A stretch of 64,000 bases of DNA from assembly GCF_036785885.1 (NCBI RefSeq), contig NC_092322.1, positions 15,026,466 to 15,090,465 of the forward strand, read 5' to 3'. The notes beneath the pieces are model-generated. The model made no database searches, had not been told where the DNA came from, and worked only from the letters and a program-made list of their open reading frames with translations. Position 1 is the stretch's first letter; every line of letters starts with the position of its first letter. Origin of the DNA: Coffea arabica (Eukaryota; Streptophyta; Magnoliopsida; Gentianales; Rubiaceae). Shown here in pieces: positions 38,399 to 49,289 of the stretch. Made by a program: the position numbers and the translations under genes.

Positions 38399-38573
38399 AT
38401 ATTGGGGTACAATAATCTTCATTGAAAAGCTCATCACTTCTTCGTACACCACCAGATGAGATAGTGGCGATAGATTCTAACGAAGATGTGGAAATTGCTA
38501 CAGCTATTCACACCTCTACTGCTGTCTATTGAGTAGAATTATCTGAAAATGAAAGCAAAAAGATGACAGATGT

Positions 38574-38811
38574 TGTTAGAGAAAAGAGATGAGGCTTTGA
38601 GAAACATTGCTGCCTTTTGTTTATTCGACCATCCATATATACATGCGAATCCTCCTAATTAGCCGCAAGAGAACCCTCCTATGATTGAGGAACTTACCTA
38701 GAATTATACCAAGATCCAATCACCTAGAGATATACCAGAATCCCAGCCAACTAAGTACTTATCTAACTAATATATATCTAATATTATCTATACAACTAAT
38801 ATACAGCAATA
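38574..38811 (-). repeat. Copia 3' LTR
   Basis: 238 bp. In element orientation it starts TATTGCTG and ends CTCTAACA, so the usual TG start is TA in both LTRs. Confidence 0.95.
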
Positions 38812-38822
38812 CCCCCCTCAAG
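38812..38822 (-). other. Copia polypurine tract
   Basis: CTTGAGGGGGG on the minus strand, directly before the 3' LTR; it primes plus-strand DNA synthesis in this family. Confidence 0.9.
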
Positions 38823-41800
38823 TTGGAGCATGAAGATTCGAAATGCCCAATTTGGCGAGTAATTGAACGAACTGATGCTTGCCCAATACTTTGGGAAGAA
38901 TATCAGCCAATTGATGAGTAGTCAGAACATAGGCCGGATGAATGGTACCACGACAAATCTCATCTCGAATGAAATGACAGTCAACCTCAATATGCTTAGT
39001 GCGTTCATGAAAAACGGGATTCTGAGCGATGTATAATGCAGACTGACTGTCACTATAGATACGCACAGGAGTAGGATGGTGAACACCAAGAGTAAAGAGC
39101 AACCCACGCAACCATTTCAATTCACATGTGGTGATGGCTAAAGCGCAGTACTCGGCCTCTGCAGAGGAACAAGATATCGTTGGCTGCTTCTTAGTTTTCC
39201 ACGAAATCGGAGAATCACCAAGGAACACAAAGTATGCGGTCAAAGATCTACGTGTCATAGGACAACTTGCTCAATCAGCATCACAATAGGCTGATAGGCG
39301 TAAATCAGAGGAGGATTTGAACAATATACCCTGACCCGGATTGGACTTCAGATAGCAAACCACTCGTAGAGCTGCGTCCCAATGCGCCTCCTTCGGCTGC
39401 TGCATGAATTGAGCCAAGATATGAACACAATAGAATAATTCGGGACGTCCGATAGTCAAATATATAAGACGGCCAACTAGCCTGCGATACTGTGCAGGAG
39501 ATTTCATATCGACACCCTCATTAAATCCCAGACGATAATTTTGCTCTATTGGAGTGCCAGCTGGCTTGGATCCCAAAAGACCCGTCTCAGAAATAATATC
39601 CAACGCATATTTGCGTTGACTGAGAACAATGCCAGTAGAATTTTGAGCAACTTCAAGACCTAAAAACTATTTGAGCTTACCAAGATCCTTCATATGGAAA
39701 CAGTGGCTTAAGTAGCGTTTGAAACGTTGTATAGCCGCCGAATCGTTACCTTCAATCATCAGGTCACCAACATAAACCAGAATTGATAAGTGCATAGCAT
39801 CTTGCTGATAAGTAAACAAAGAGTAGTCGGAGGAAAACTGAACAAAATCGTAGCGAGTAAGGGCCGCTGCCAACTTGGCAAACCAACACCATGGGGCTTG
39901 GCGTAAACCATAGAGAGACTTGCGCAAACGACACACTTGATTGTGTCCTGATATCGCAAATCCTGGAGGGAAACGCATGTACACTTCTTCGTCAAGCTCA
40001 CCATGAAGGAAAACATTGTGTACATCCATTTGATGTAATTCCCAGTGCTTTGCTGCTGCCACTGCGAGGAATGTGTGAACTGTTACCATCTTGGCTGTCG
40101 GCGCGAAGGTTTCTGTGTAGTCAATACCTTCGACTTGATGATTGCCAAAAACCACCAAGCGAGCTTTATAATGTTCAATGGACCCGTCTGCATGATACTT
40201 AATGCGGTAGACCCATTTGCTGCCTAACGTTTTCTTCCCCTTAGGCAACTCTTCAATGGTCCATGTACCATTGGCTTCCAACGCCTTTATCTCTTTCTTC
40301 ATTGCATCGCGCCAACATTGAGAACGAATAGCCTCTGAATAACTGGAAGGCTCACGTCCTGCAGTTATAGCTGCCAAGAAACGGCGATGCGGCAAGGAGA
40401 ATTAGTTACAAGTGACATAGTGAGAAATAGGATATGGTGTACCTGTGGACGCCGCCGTCGAGGATGAGTGAGCAGGTGACGCGCTGAGGCGAGCTGTATA
40501 TGTGACATAATCTTGAAGCTGAACAGAAGAATATCGTTGCCGTTGTCCGCGACCAAGCACAACCTCTGGCTCAGTAGTATCACCTCGATTCCCATTGTCG
40601 TGCCCATCGGTGTCCTCAAGCACCCTCTCAGAGTGCGAGGTAGATGAGCTCCTGTGTCCCTCGCGATCGATAGAAGGCAAAAGCCCATGTGCTTCCTCTT
40701 CCAAATTACCAGAAGCATGTGGAGCTGAAGTTGCATTGTAGATGTCTTGATCCACAGTCTCCGTAGAGAAGGGAAACTCGGACTCAATAAATATCACATC
40801 TCGTGACTCAAACAGGATGCCAGTATCTAAATCATATAACCTCTACCCCTTCTTTGCATAAGGGTATCCAACGAATACACATTTACGACTTCGACTGGTG
40901 AATTTATCTCTGTTGCGATTAAGACTATGTGCATAGCAGAGACAACCGAAAACCCGCAAATTATTATGAGATGGTGCTTTGCCAACCAATAATTCAAAAG
41001 GTGTTTTTCCACCCAGAAGTGGTGTGGGAGTTCGATTAATCAAATAGCCTGCAGTCAAAATACATTCACCCCAAAATATGATAGGCAAACAAGATTGAAA
41101 ATGAAGCGCCTTTCCCACATTAAGGATGTGTTTATGTTTACGTTCAACGCGCCCATTTTGCTGAGGAGTGTCCACTATAGACATTTGATGAATGATTCCA
41201 AGATCTTTCAAGTAACTGGTTAAACATGTAAATTTTTGCCATTGTCACTACGAACAATTTTGACCTTTCTATTAAATTGACGTTCAGTAAAAGCCAAAAA
41301 ATTTTTAAAGATCTTAGGTACCTCGTGCTTCTTCTTTATCAAGAAGATTCAAACAGCATGTGAGTGATCATCCAGAATAGTTAGAAAATATTTAGAACCG
41401 CAAAGAGACACTTCACGATATGGACCCCATAAATCACAATGTATCAACTCAAAAATTTCAGTTGCCTTATCTTCACTAGAAACAAAAGGAGTTCGAGTAT
41501 GTTTTGCCCGCAAACAGACATCACAATGACCTAAATCCGACCCAAACGTAATACCATCGATCATAGGAGAAAGGGATTCCACAACACGCTCGGAGGGATG
41601 TCCTAGTTTTTTGTGCCAAACCTCCGCACTTACGGTGCCGTCCACCTTATTTGCTAGAGCAGAAAGTACTTCCCTCACAACATACAGCCCTTCTCGCTCT
41701 TCACCCGCTCCAATCAGCATCCTCGAAGTGCGGTCCTGTACAACACATAGACAATCAGTAAACTTTAATATAAGAGTCTTGTCTCGAGTCAACTTTGACA

Positions 41801-43124
41801 CTGAGATCAGATTGCAATCTAAGTCAGGTACAAATAAGACATTCTTGAGACACAAGGATCCCAAAATAACGGTTCCTACCTTTGTAGCAACCTGTTCACC
41901 ATTAGGCAACCTCACAGGACAAGGAGAAATATTCCATACTTCGCTAAAAGACTCAACGACTCCAGTCATATGATGTGAAGCGCCGGTATCAAAAAGCCAT
42001 TGTAAATTCGCCTTACCAGACAAACGATGGCTCGACGTTAATTTATGTGTGCTCAAGAGTGACTTCAATGTCAACCAATCTTCTGCACTAAGATTTTCCA
42101 GCCCCACCTTGTCTGCATCTCCAAGAACATGCATCGATGATGCGATAGTGTCAGTGGTCTACACAGCAGTTGCATTTGCCGTGCCACCCCTATAGCGACC
42201 TGGTCGTCCGCCTTTTCCTCTACCACGGCCAGTCGTATCTACTCCTCGCCCAGCAGGAAATTCGTGTAACAGATAGCAAGTGTCAATGATGTGTCCTGAT
42301 CTTTGGCAATAAGAACATAGAGGTCTGTCCTCTCGTCGAGTTCCTCCTGAATTGCGCGATCCGTCTGCAACTGGTGCCTTGACTGCAAAACTGACTAGAT
42401 CCGTCTTCTCAGGAGCGGGATTTTGCGTCATAGAGCAAACCTACTCCTGTTCCGTCACCTGCGAGTAGACTCGGCACATGTTAGGTAGGGGATCAGTTAC
42501 TATTATGGGGGACCGAATGGTGCTGTAAGGAGTGTCATTGAGTCCCATGAGAAACTGATGAACTTTCTCCTCTTCACTGTGCCTTTCCAGCCGTGCATTA
42601 ATATTGCACGTACAACCACGACAAGTGCACACCGGCATCGGATCGTGATCATTCAGATCATCCCAGATCTTTTTGAGTCTACCGTAATAGCCCATAACGG
42701 TATCATCATTTTGTTTGCACTTTGAAACTTCAGTTTTTAATTGATGAACCCTCGCTCCATTGAGTACAAAAAATCGTTGTTGGATATCATCCCACAACTC
42801 TTTGGCCGTTTCTCTGTAGGAGATCGTGGAGCGCAGGCTTGGCTCTATCGTATTAAAAATCCATGAGATAATCATGCAGTTCATAGTCCACCAATCTTCT
42901 ACCTCATTTGAGTCATCGGTTGGTTGTTTAATTGAACCATCAATAAACCCATTTTTCTTCTTTGCTCGAAGTGAAATACGAATTGCTTTCGCCCACTTTT
43001 CATAGTTGGTGTCTTTCAATTGGGTATGAGTAATTAGATTTCCTGGATTATCATTTGACGTAAGGGCAAATGGCGATATGGATTTCTTCCCATCATCTGA
43101 TCCGGAATCCCTTGAAGACGCCAT
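38818..43124 (-). pseudogene. Copia gag-pol, inactivated
   Basis: In order: gag (43124-42441), CCHC knuckle CSYCQRSGHIIDTC (42431-42159), protease with FDTGASHHM and GAG-pre-integrase WHKKLGHPS (42134-41349), integrase core with [13 protein letters not shown] (41211 down), variable linker (to 40402), reverse transcriptase (40395-39667) and RNase H (39603-38818). Seven in-frame stops lie at the ends of these blocks, and one frameshift lies between 41349 and 41211. Stops in at least three places sit where the family has Trp, a pattern expected from C-to-T decay. The RT active site reads YVGD in place of YVDD. It cannot make a working polyprotein. Confidence 0.92.
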
Positions 43125-43440
43125 GGATCTTTGGCATCAAAACAATGAGCAACTCGTCTATGGTGCCGCTGGTAGTGGCTCCGCTTGCTGACTCTTACTG
43201 GGACCGGTATACCACCGTACAATTTGCTGCGTTGCTCTATGCTTTGAGGCAGGTAATGTTAGCATCTACGGCACTGAGATGGCTTTTGATACCGATGGCC
43301 AAAGTTGACTCCTCGGCACTCCTTCACTGGTCTCTATCTGATTTCACTAGGCCAAGGCGGATATAACCCATCCTTGCAAGCCTTCGGAGCTGATCAGCGG
43401 GACAATGGGGATGAATTACCCAGCAACAAAACTGACTAGT

Positions 43441-43452
43441 GCTCTGATACCA
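43441..43452 (-). other. Copia primer binding site
   Basis: TGGTATCAGAGC on the minus strand, complementary to the 3' end of initiator tRNA-Met in plant Copia elements, directly next to the 5' LTR. Confidence 0.9.
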
Positions 43453-43690
43453 TGTTAGAGAAAAGAGATGAGGTTTTGAGAAACATTGCTACCTTCTGTT
43501 TATTCGACCATCCATATATACATGCGAATCCTCCTAATTAGCCGCAAGAGAATCCTCCTATGATTGAGGAACTTACCTAGAATTATACCAGGATCCAATC
43601 ACCTAGAGATATACCAGAATCCCAGCCAACTAAGTACTTATCTAACTAATATATATCTAATATTATCTATACAACTAATATACAGCAATA
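43453..43690 (-). repeat. Copia 5' LTR
   Basis: 238 bp, five single-base differences from the 3' LTR and no indels. Confidence 0.95.
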
Positions 43691-44526
43691 GATGTCCATA
43701 TAATAGAACCCGCCCAGCTTGATAAGCAGAGAAGAATCTGCAATCAATATGTGATAGAATCTGCTGAAACTGATAGGAAGGAAGACATTGGTCTGCCTAG
43801 AGTAAATGTCATTGAACATGAGATCAAAGAGGAGATACCATGCACTGATGTGTCTGTTCAATGGTCGGAAGATGCTTCTTTCACAGGTTTGACTTGAGAA
43901 ACAAGAATGGTAGAATAGGATCGAGAGTGGAAAAAGTTGAAGAACCAGAATGTGGGAATGTGAGAAGAGCCAAATGTTATCTACAGCCAAGATCCTATCG
44001 TAAGAGATTCTGTATCAGCATCGTTCCATTTTTAGTAATTCGCCTGCAGATTATGATCTTAATCTTTAACAAGAATGTGAAATTTACTTTCACCAAATGC
44101 TGTATTTCAAATTTTCAGGCCTTCACACACATTTTACTATTTTTTCATCCTCATTTCTCTGCAGGTCTGTGCCTTCGAATGACATTTTTGGCAAACTCTA
44201 CAAACTCAAATCTGAAAATATTTTCTCCCCACGAAGTAATGCATCAACAGGACACTAGAATTGAGGAGTTTGAGGCTGCAATGAGTTCGGATAATTGTAA
44301 AGCTCAACATTGACAAGTATATTTGATGAGAATGTTTTTTTGTGAACGATGAGTATAGCTTCATTCATAGTAATGTGGTAATAGTTTATTATCACCTTAG
44401 TCCCTTCGGGGATATCCAATAAAAGAAAGGTATTGATTTTCTTGAAGTTTAATATTCCCCACCATTCAATTTAAACTTTCAAAAGTCAGAACCATCTGAG
44501 TAGATTGACAAAATGGGAATAAAAAA

Positions 44527-45941
44527 GGGTTAACAATTAAAAAAAAAAAAACCCCATGTGGTTTAGCCACCATACAGAAAAATCCCTTGTGGTTTCATAT
44601 CATACAAGTCGATATCCCATGGTTCGAACTATTCTGAAAAGTGGACGGAAATCGTCAAATGTACGGCGTGTGTCTTAAACGCACTGGAAAGACGCATATT
44701 TCTTGCAGAAAATAGATTTCTACACAAACTTTCACATGATATGCCTACTTTATCCTTCACACTTTAATAACAAGAGACGAGCTAGCTGTTTGACAAAATA
44801 ACAGAAACCCAGGTGGAGGATTGCAATCTTGTATGGTCTTTGAACGCTAGCTATTTGAAAAAATGGCCAAAAGACACTATCAACAGCAACATCTCCACCT
44901 GGGTTTCTGTCTCGCTCTCTCTCCGTCTCACTTAGCTTCTTTAACCCCACTTTTTTCGAGTCTTAAACTTAGTTTATTGCTTCTCAAATTTTCTTATTTT
45001 CCTTTCTGCTCTGGGTGGTTGGCCACTCCCTAGCAATGGACAAACACCATCAGTAGCTGCCACTGGCCAAATGTTCGCGGCAGCAGCGATGCAGCGAATG
45101 GTTAGTCTTTGGTCCCCTGTTTTTTTGTTTATGTAGCCGGACTTTTCTTTACCAAATGCCTCCTTGATTCAACAGTTGGGTCTTATGTTCGAAAATACCC
45201 TTCGAATGCTGCCTTCAATTTTGGCCGAAGCCGAAGCCTCAGAAGACTCGGAAGCTCGTATGCTTAAACAAATAAATCAACAAAATCTTAAAAAGGAATG
45301 GACCATTTCTACAGTCAATAAGTAGTATGAAGATAGTGGGTTTGTTTTATAGTAGAGTGTATTATTCTTTTATCCATGCAGATAAAAAGACGAAAAGGAA
45401 GCAAGGGACGGGGGCGGGGAGGAGTGGTGGAACTTTGTTTCATTCATGAAAAAAAGTCAAGAACAATATGCTCTTTGCTTGAAGAAAGGAGAAGGCAAAG
45501 CAAAGGAAAACAGAAAAGAAGCGTGAAGAAAGGCCGTTATTCTGTTTTCTGACATATTTTACTCCCTGTCCGGTTGTCCCCCTCAACTAATCCTACTTAG
45601 TCTTCTTATCTCACAAATAATCAATGAAAACTCTTTTCTCCTCCTTTTTTCAAGCTCTGTTCGGATACCTTTTATGGATTTTTTTTTTGTTTTTGTTTTT
45701 GTGTACGTGTTTTTTCTCCCCCGTTGGTTTTGACAGAATGAAAGTGCAAAATTACTTTTGCAATTTTCGCTTATATCAAAAGGGCATTTTCGTCTTTTCA
45801 CTCAATTCCGTCTGTTTTAACGATTTCCGTCGACTTTTCAGAATAATTCAAACCATGGGGTACCAACGCGTATGATATGAAACTACAGGAAATTTTTCTG
45901 TATGATAGCTAAACCACAAGGGGCTTTTTTGTTGTTAACCC
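44527..45941. mobile_element. Non-autonomous MULE, candidate Pack-MULE
   Basis: 1415 bp. Terminal inverted repeats of about 145 bp start GGGTTAACAA at both ends and share blocks such as TGTGGTTTAGC and CTGAAAAGT. A perfect 9-bp duplication, AATAAAAAA, lies at 44518-44526 and 45942-45950. It has no transposase. The interior carries a spliced gene-like fragment and a purine-rich stretch (45370-45540) with different base use from the flanks. Confidence 0.93.
45032..45325 (+). pseudogene. Captured two-exon gene fragment in MULE
   Basis: 45032-45100 reads SNGQTPSVAATGQMFAAAAM and on to QRM, followed by GTTAGT. After a 75-bp intron ending AACAG, 45176-45325 continues in phase 0 with LGLMFENTLRMLPSILAEAE and a TAG. 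Open frame across both pieces, a short plausible intron and typical codon use suggest a piece of a host gene. The frame extends somewhat upstream of 45032. I do not recognise the parent. No start codon or full domain is present, so it is a fragment, possibly transcribed from the TIR. Confidence 0.5.
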
Positions 45942-45950
45942 AATAAAAAA

Positions 45951-48900
45951 AACATATCATAAGACAACTTTCTAATCGAGTTAAGCATACAATAATGTAA
46001 ATTCTTGCTTTTAGAACCTTTAATATTCACTCGAGGGAAAAAATACACTATATCACTTTCGAAAAACAATGAGCAAAAACTAAAGACAAATGTTAAGCCA
46101 AGTTGAACTGCACAAACATAACCTTGATTTCCTTCCTCTTTTTTATTAGATTTTTTCCCCTAAATTATAGAAAGGGCATATTACTTGTTACAAAAATTAT
46201 ATTATGATGTAATCATATTAAACATCCTATTTTTGTTTTTTGGTTTTTTTTCCTTCATCAATAATCTTTTATGAGTTGAATAATATGATATTTAGATTGA
46301 TAAGAGAACAAAATGGTTCAAAATTCACAGTCAATAAAATGGAAGATTTGTTTTCTTTTCATGTAGCATATCAATAACATACCCCAAAAAAAAAATTTAC
46401 ACTATTTACCTATAATTATAAAAAAAATGTCAGGCAAATTGGATTTCATTGCAGGACTTTGAGTTTCTTATTAGGGGTGTAAATAATAAACAAGTCAAAT
46501 TCAAGTATTTAAATTTAGGAAAATATGAATGACACTCAATTTTTGTTAATGACACTCCCATCATCTGTTTTATCATATAGTATTATAAATGAAAATTATA
46601 TGATAAAAATGATAATGGGAGTGTCGTTAGTGAAAAGTGGAGTGCCATTCCAATTCCCTTAAATTTATTTGATTCATTGAATAAATTTATAATTACAAAT
46701 TATATCAAACTTAATGTTTTCAATGCAATAAAATTGAGCTGAAATAGAGGTTTTATCTACGCTGTGAATTTGATTAGGCTCAATTCAATTGTCTCGCAAC
46801 CCTATTCCAAATTTTGATAAACAGATTCTTCAGCAGCTAGTGGTCATATTAGAAGAGAAGAGCATAAAACCTCATGACAACGAGCAATAAGCTTGAATCC
46901 CGGCGAAAGTTGGCTTAGAAGAAAACTGATGCTAGATATTTAAGATGATCAACCAAGGAAACCCAAGCTCAAAATTAGTTCATTATCTCAAAAATTGTAT
47001 CTTAAACTAATCAAAATGAGAAATATGCAAGTTTGAATACTGTACTCCACCTACAGCATCAGCAAGGATTTTTCAAATTCTTTTCCTCTGTGAAAAGTTC
47101 ATTGTTTGGGTGGTGAGCAACAAAACTTTATTCAGTCCTCTATACTTTGTTTTAGCCGTTGAATCCAAATTGAGTCATGCAAATGCACCCATTGTGGTAA
47201 GTGTCCTTTTCTCCCCCTTCCCCCAGATTTTTAAAATCAGAGCCTTAAAGCTCACACCTTTCTTTATACATGATCATGTATAGGAATCAGTAAAGCATGA
47301 TATGAAATTTTGCAATGAAGATATGCTGTGGATTTGTCTTAATATTCAGTAAACAAATTATAATTCAAAAAATTATGATTCAAAGAGTTTGAGTTTTAAA
47401 TTAAAGAAATATTATTATCTACAGTTCTTCTATCAGAATGTAGTGGCTGACTGACTTAACTGAGCTACTTTTCGTCAACCATGAGAGAGAATCAAGAAAC
47501 AAAACAAGATAATGATCTTCTTGCCTTTCAAAGGTTAGTAAAATCTTTTTCTAATTTTTTGTGCTACATTTTGCCCAAACATTAATTAAAAAAAACATAC
47601 TTGTTCATTTAATTTTTATCACTATTATTTTTATTAGTTTTGTTATAAATAAAACTAAGGTGCAATAGTTGTTTGACTAATAGATATGCTAAAGGTGTTC
47701 TTGAACTCCAATAGAATATTCTGTTAATGTGAGAAATCTTGTGGTAAAATGTTTAAATTATTTAATGTAGGCCCTGGCTTGACACAAAGGAAGTGAAATC
47801 ATACATCTTAATGGGAATGGCTGAGATTTATATTTATCTCTGTGCCTTCATGAAGAGCCAATCTGATCTTATGTCCTAGTATAGGGAAAGTCCAATAGGA
47901 ATGCAATTTTTTTTTATGTTGTTAAAAAGAGTGTATAGAAAAGTCATTCAAATGTTACATGTCAATTATGCATTCAGTTAAAGGGTTCTAAGAAGATTTA
48001 TTTTTGATGATCATGCAATTGGCTTCGATTACTCTAACTTGTTCATGCTTTCACTAGTGTACTAGTTGAATGTCGTGTTTTCCTAATTTAACAAGATCCC
48101 TCACCCAGGAGGACATTAAAAGAGACGTGCAGTACATGGAAAAGACCACATGGTTGATATAGCAAATAATTAATTTGATCTCACATACCTACACAAAACT
48201 GGAAGTAAATCCACTAAAACAGCTAATACGCTATGAAGACTTCATTTACTGCTCCATTGACTTCTTTGAAAGAGCTCTACTTGATATCCATTTCTCCATT
48301 TATGCAAAGGATTGGACATGGTAGTATCATTCTCTATTGTTTATCCAACTCTATAGGTTTATTCAAAACTAAAGAACCATGCAAGAGAAATATCAAGTTT
48401 TACCTATGTGCTAGTGCTCTAAGAGATGACTATAAAAGTCTTGAAGGGACTCCTACTTCACTTGATCGCCACACTCATCCATGCTTTATATCTGTTAGCT
48501 TTCTATTGCATATTTCTACCTCTTGAGCAAGTTCTGCATGTAGTGCTTTTAACCGCATACTTCCAATCGGAGTGCTAAAACAGTTGTCGTTGTGTAAGCC
48601 GTACATTTGTTTTGCGATCTAAGCCACTTTAACTCTAAGATTGGCTCTATCTTCCACGCTTTTAAATTTTCTTACTACATTTTGTGAGGTTGTTTCCACC
48701 TAATGGACTTGATTTGTCCAATTAGGACTTTTTATGAGTTTTTAGTATGCTAAATTAGTATATAAATGATTATCTTAACAATTCCACATTTTAATTAATC
48801 TCGCATTCTCGTCGAATAGCTTTTTCCTCCTTCAGGGGTTAACTGACTATTTACTCAATTAATTAAACTTTCCTATTCCCTTGAGGTTTAATTGTCTTTA

Positions 48901-49289
48901 TGGTGTTCTGTTGCCTAGATGTTTTGGTGTCTCCACTGCTTTACTCATTATCTTGGCAATCCACTGCTTTACTCATTATACTTTCCCTATCACATATCTT
49001 GGCAATCTGTCGTTTTCCAAGCTTTTATGTTTCGATCTACCAACTAACCAATTGTTATTTCTTTCATACATTAAACGCTCTGAAAAGAAAAGCCTCGTTA
49101 GACCCCGCTGCCTTCCTTTCATGCCACCAGGTGTCAAGGCTCTGGAGAAAGTCAATCTCGTTTAGATTACACCGAGGTACTTCAGAATTTCTATGTGCAT
49201 TATATAAGCATCGTCTGCTTTTTGATTCCTCTATCAATCTTTCTTATTTCTCTTGAACCTTTAATTCAACTGTGGTTTGCAATCAGAAA
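45951..49289. other. Intergenic and MYB 5' region
   Basis: AT-rich. Besides the small MITE at 46518-46658, the stretch 46475-46800 has AGGGGTGTAAAT and a degenerate inverse near its ends, suggesting an older hAT MITE without a readable target duplication. Frames at 48233-48526 and 48881-49256 show no domain. The last few hundred bases should include the MYB promoter and leader. Confidence 0.5.
46518..46658. mobile_element. 141-bp MITE with 9-bp TSD
   Basis: Long inverted arms of about 60 bp containing AATGACACTC and its inverse GAGTGTCGTT, joined by a short AT loop. A perfect 9-bp duplication, TTAAATTTA, lies at 46509-46517 and 46659-46667. The duplication length suggests MULE origin. Confidence 0.85.

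Larger units (their letters stand above)
38574..43690 (-). mobile_element. Ty1/Copia LTR retrotransposon
   Basis: A 5117-bp element on the minus strand with 238-bp LTRs, a tRNA-Met type primer site (TGGTATCAGAGC) next to the 5' LTR, a purine tract (CTTGAGGGGGG) next to the 3' LTR, and a 5-bp target duplication, GATGT, at 38569-38573 and 43691-43695. Domain order is gag, zinc knuckle, protease, integrase, reverse transcriptase, RNase H, the Copia order. The LTRs differ at 5 positions by eye, about 2 percent, pointing to a fairly recent insertion. The coding region has stops and a frameshift. Confidence 0.97.
38425..44320 (+). pseudogene. Unidentified gene fragment interrupted by Copia
   Basis: Removing the Copia element and one copy of its target duplication joins 38425-38573 with 43696 onward in one frame. 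Before the element it reads PPDEIVAIDSNEDVEIATAI with a TGA at about 38530; after it, IIEPAQLDKQRRICNQYVIE, then GLPRVNVIEHEIKEEIPC to about 43885. Frameshifted protein-like stretches follow to 44310 (SVPSNDIFGKLYKLKSENIF). It looks like a large, charged, low-complexity exon of a host gene. I do not recognise it. It lies within the DNA that separates the two halves of ADH copy C. Confidence 0.5.

Noticed and set aside
48881..49256. Overlapping frames upstream of the MYB gene
   Set aside because: No homology recognised, overlapping in two frames, composition like leader or intergenic DNA.
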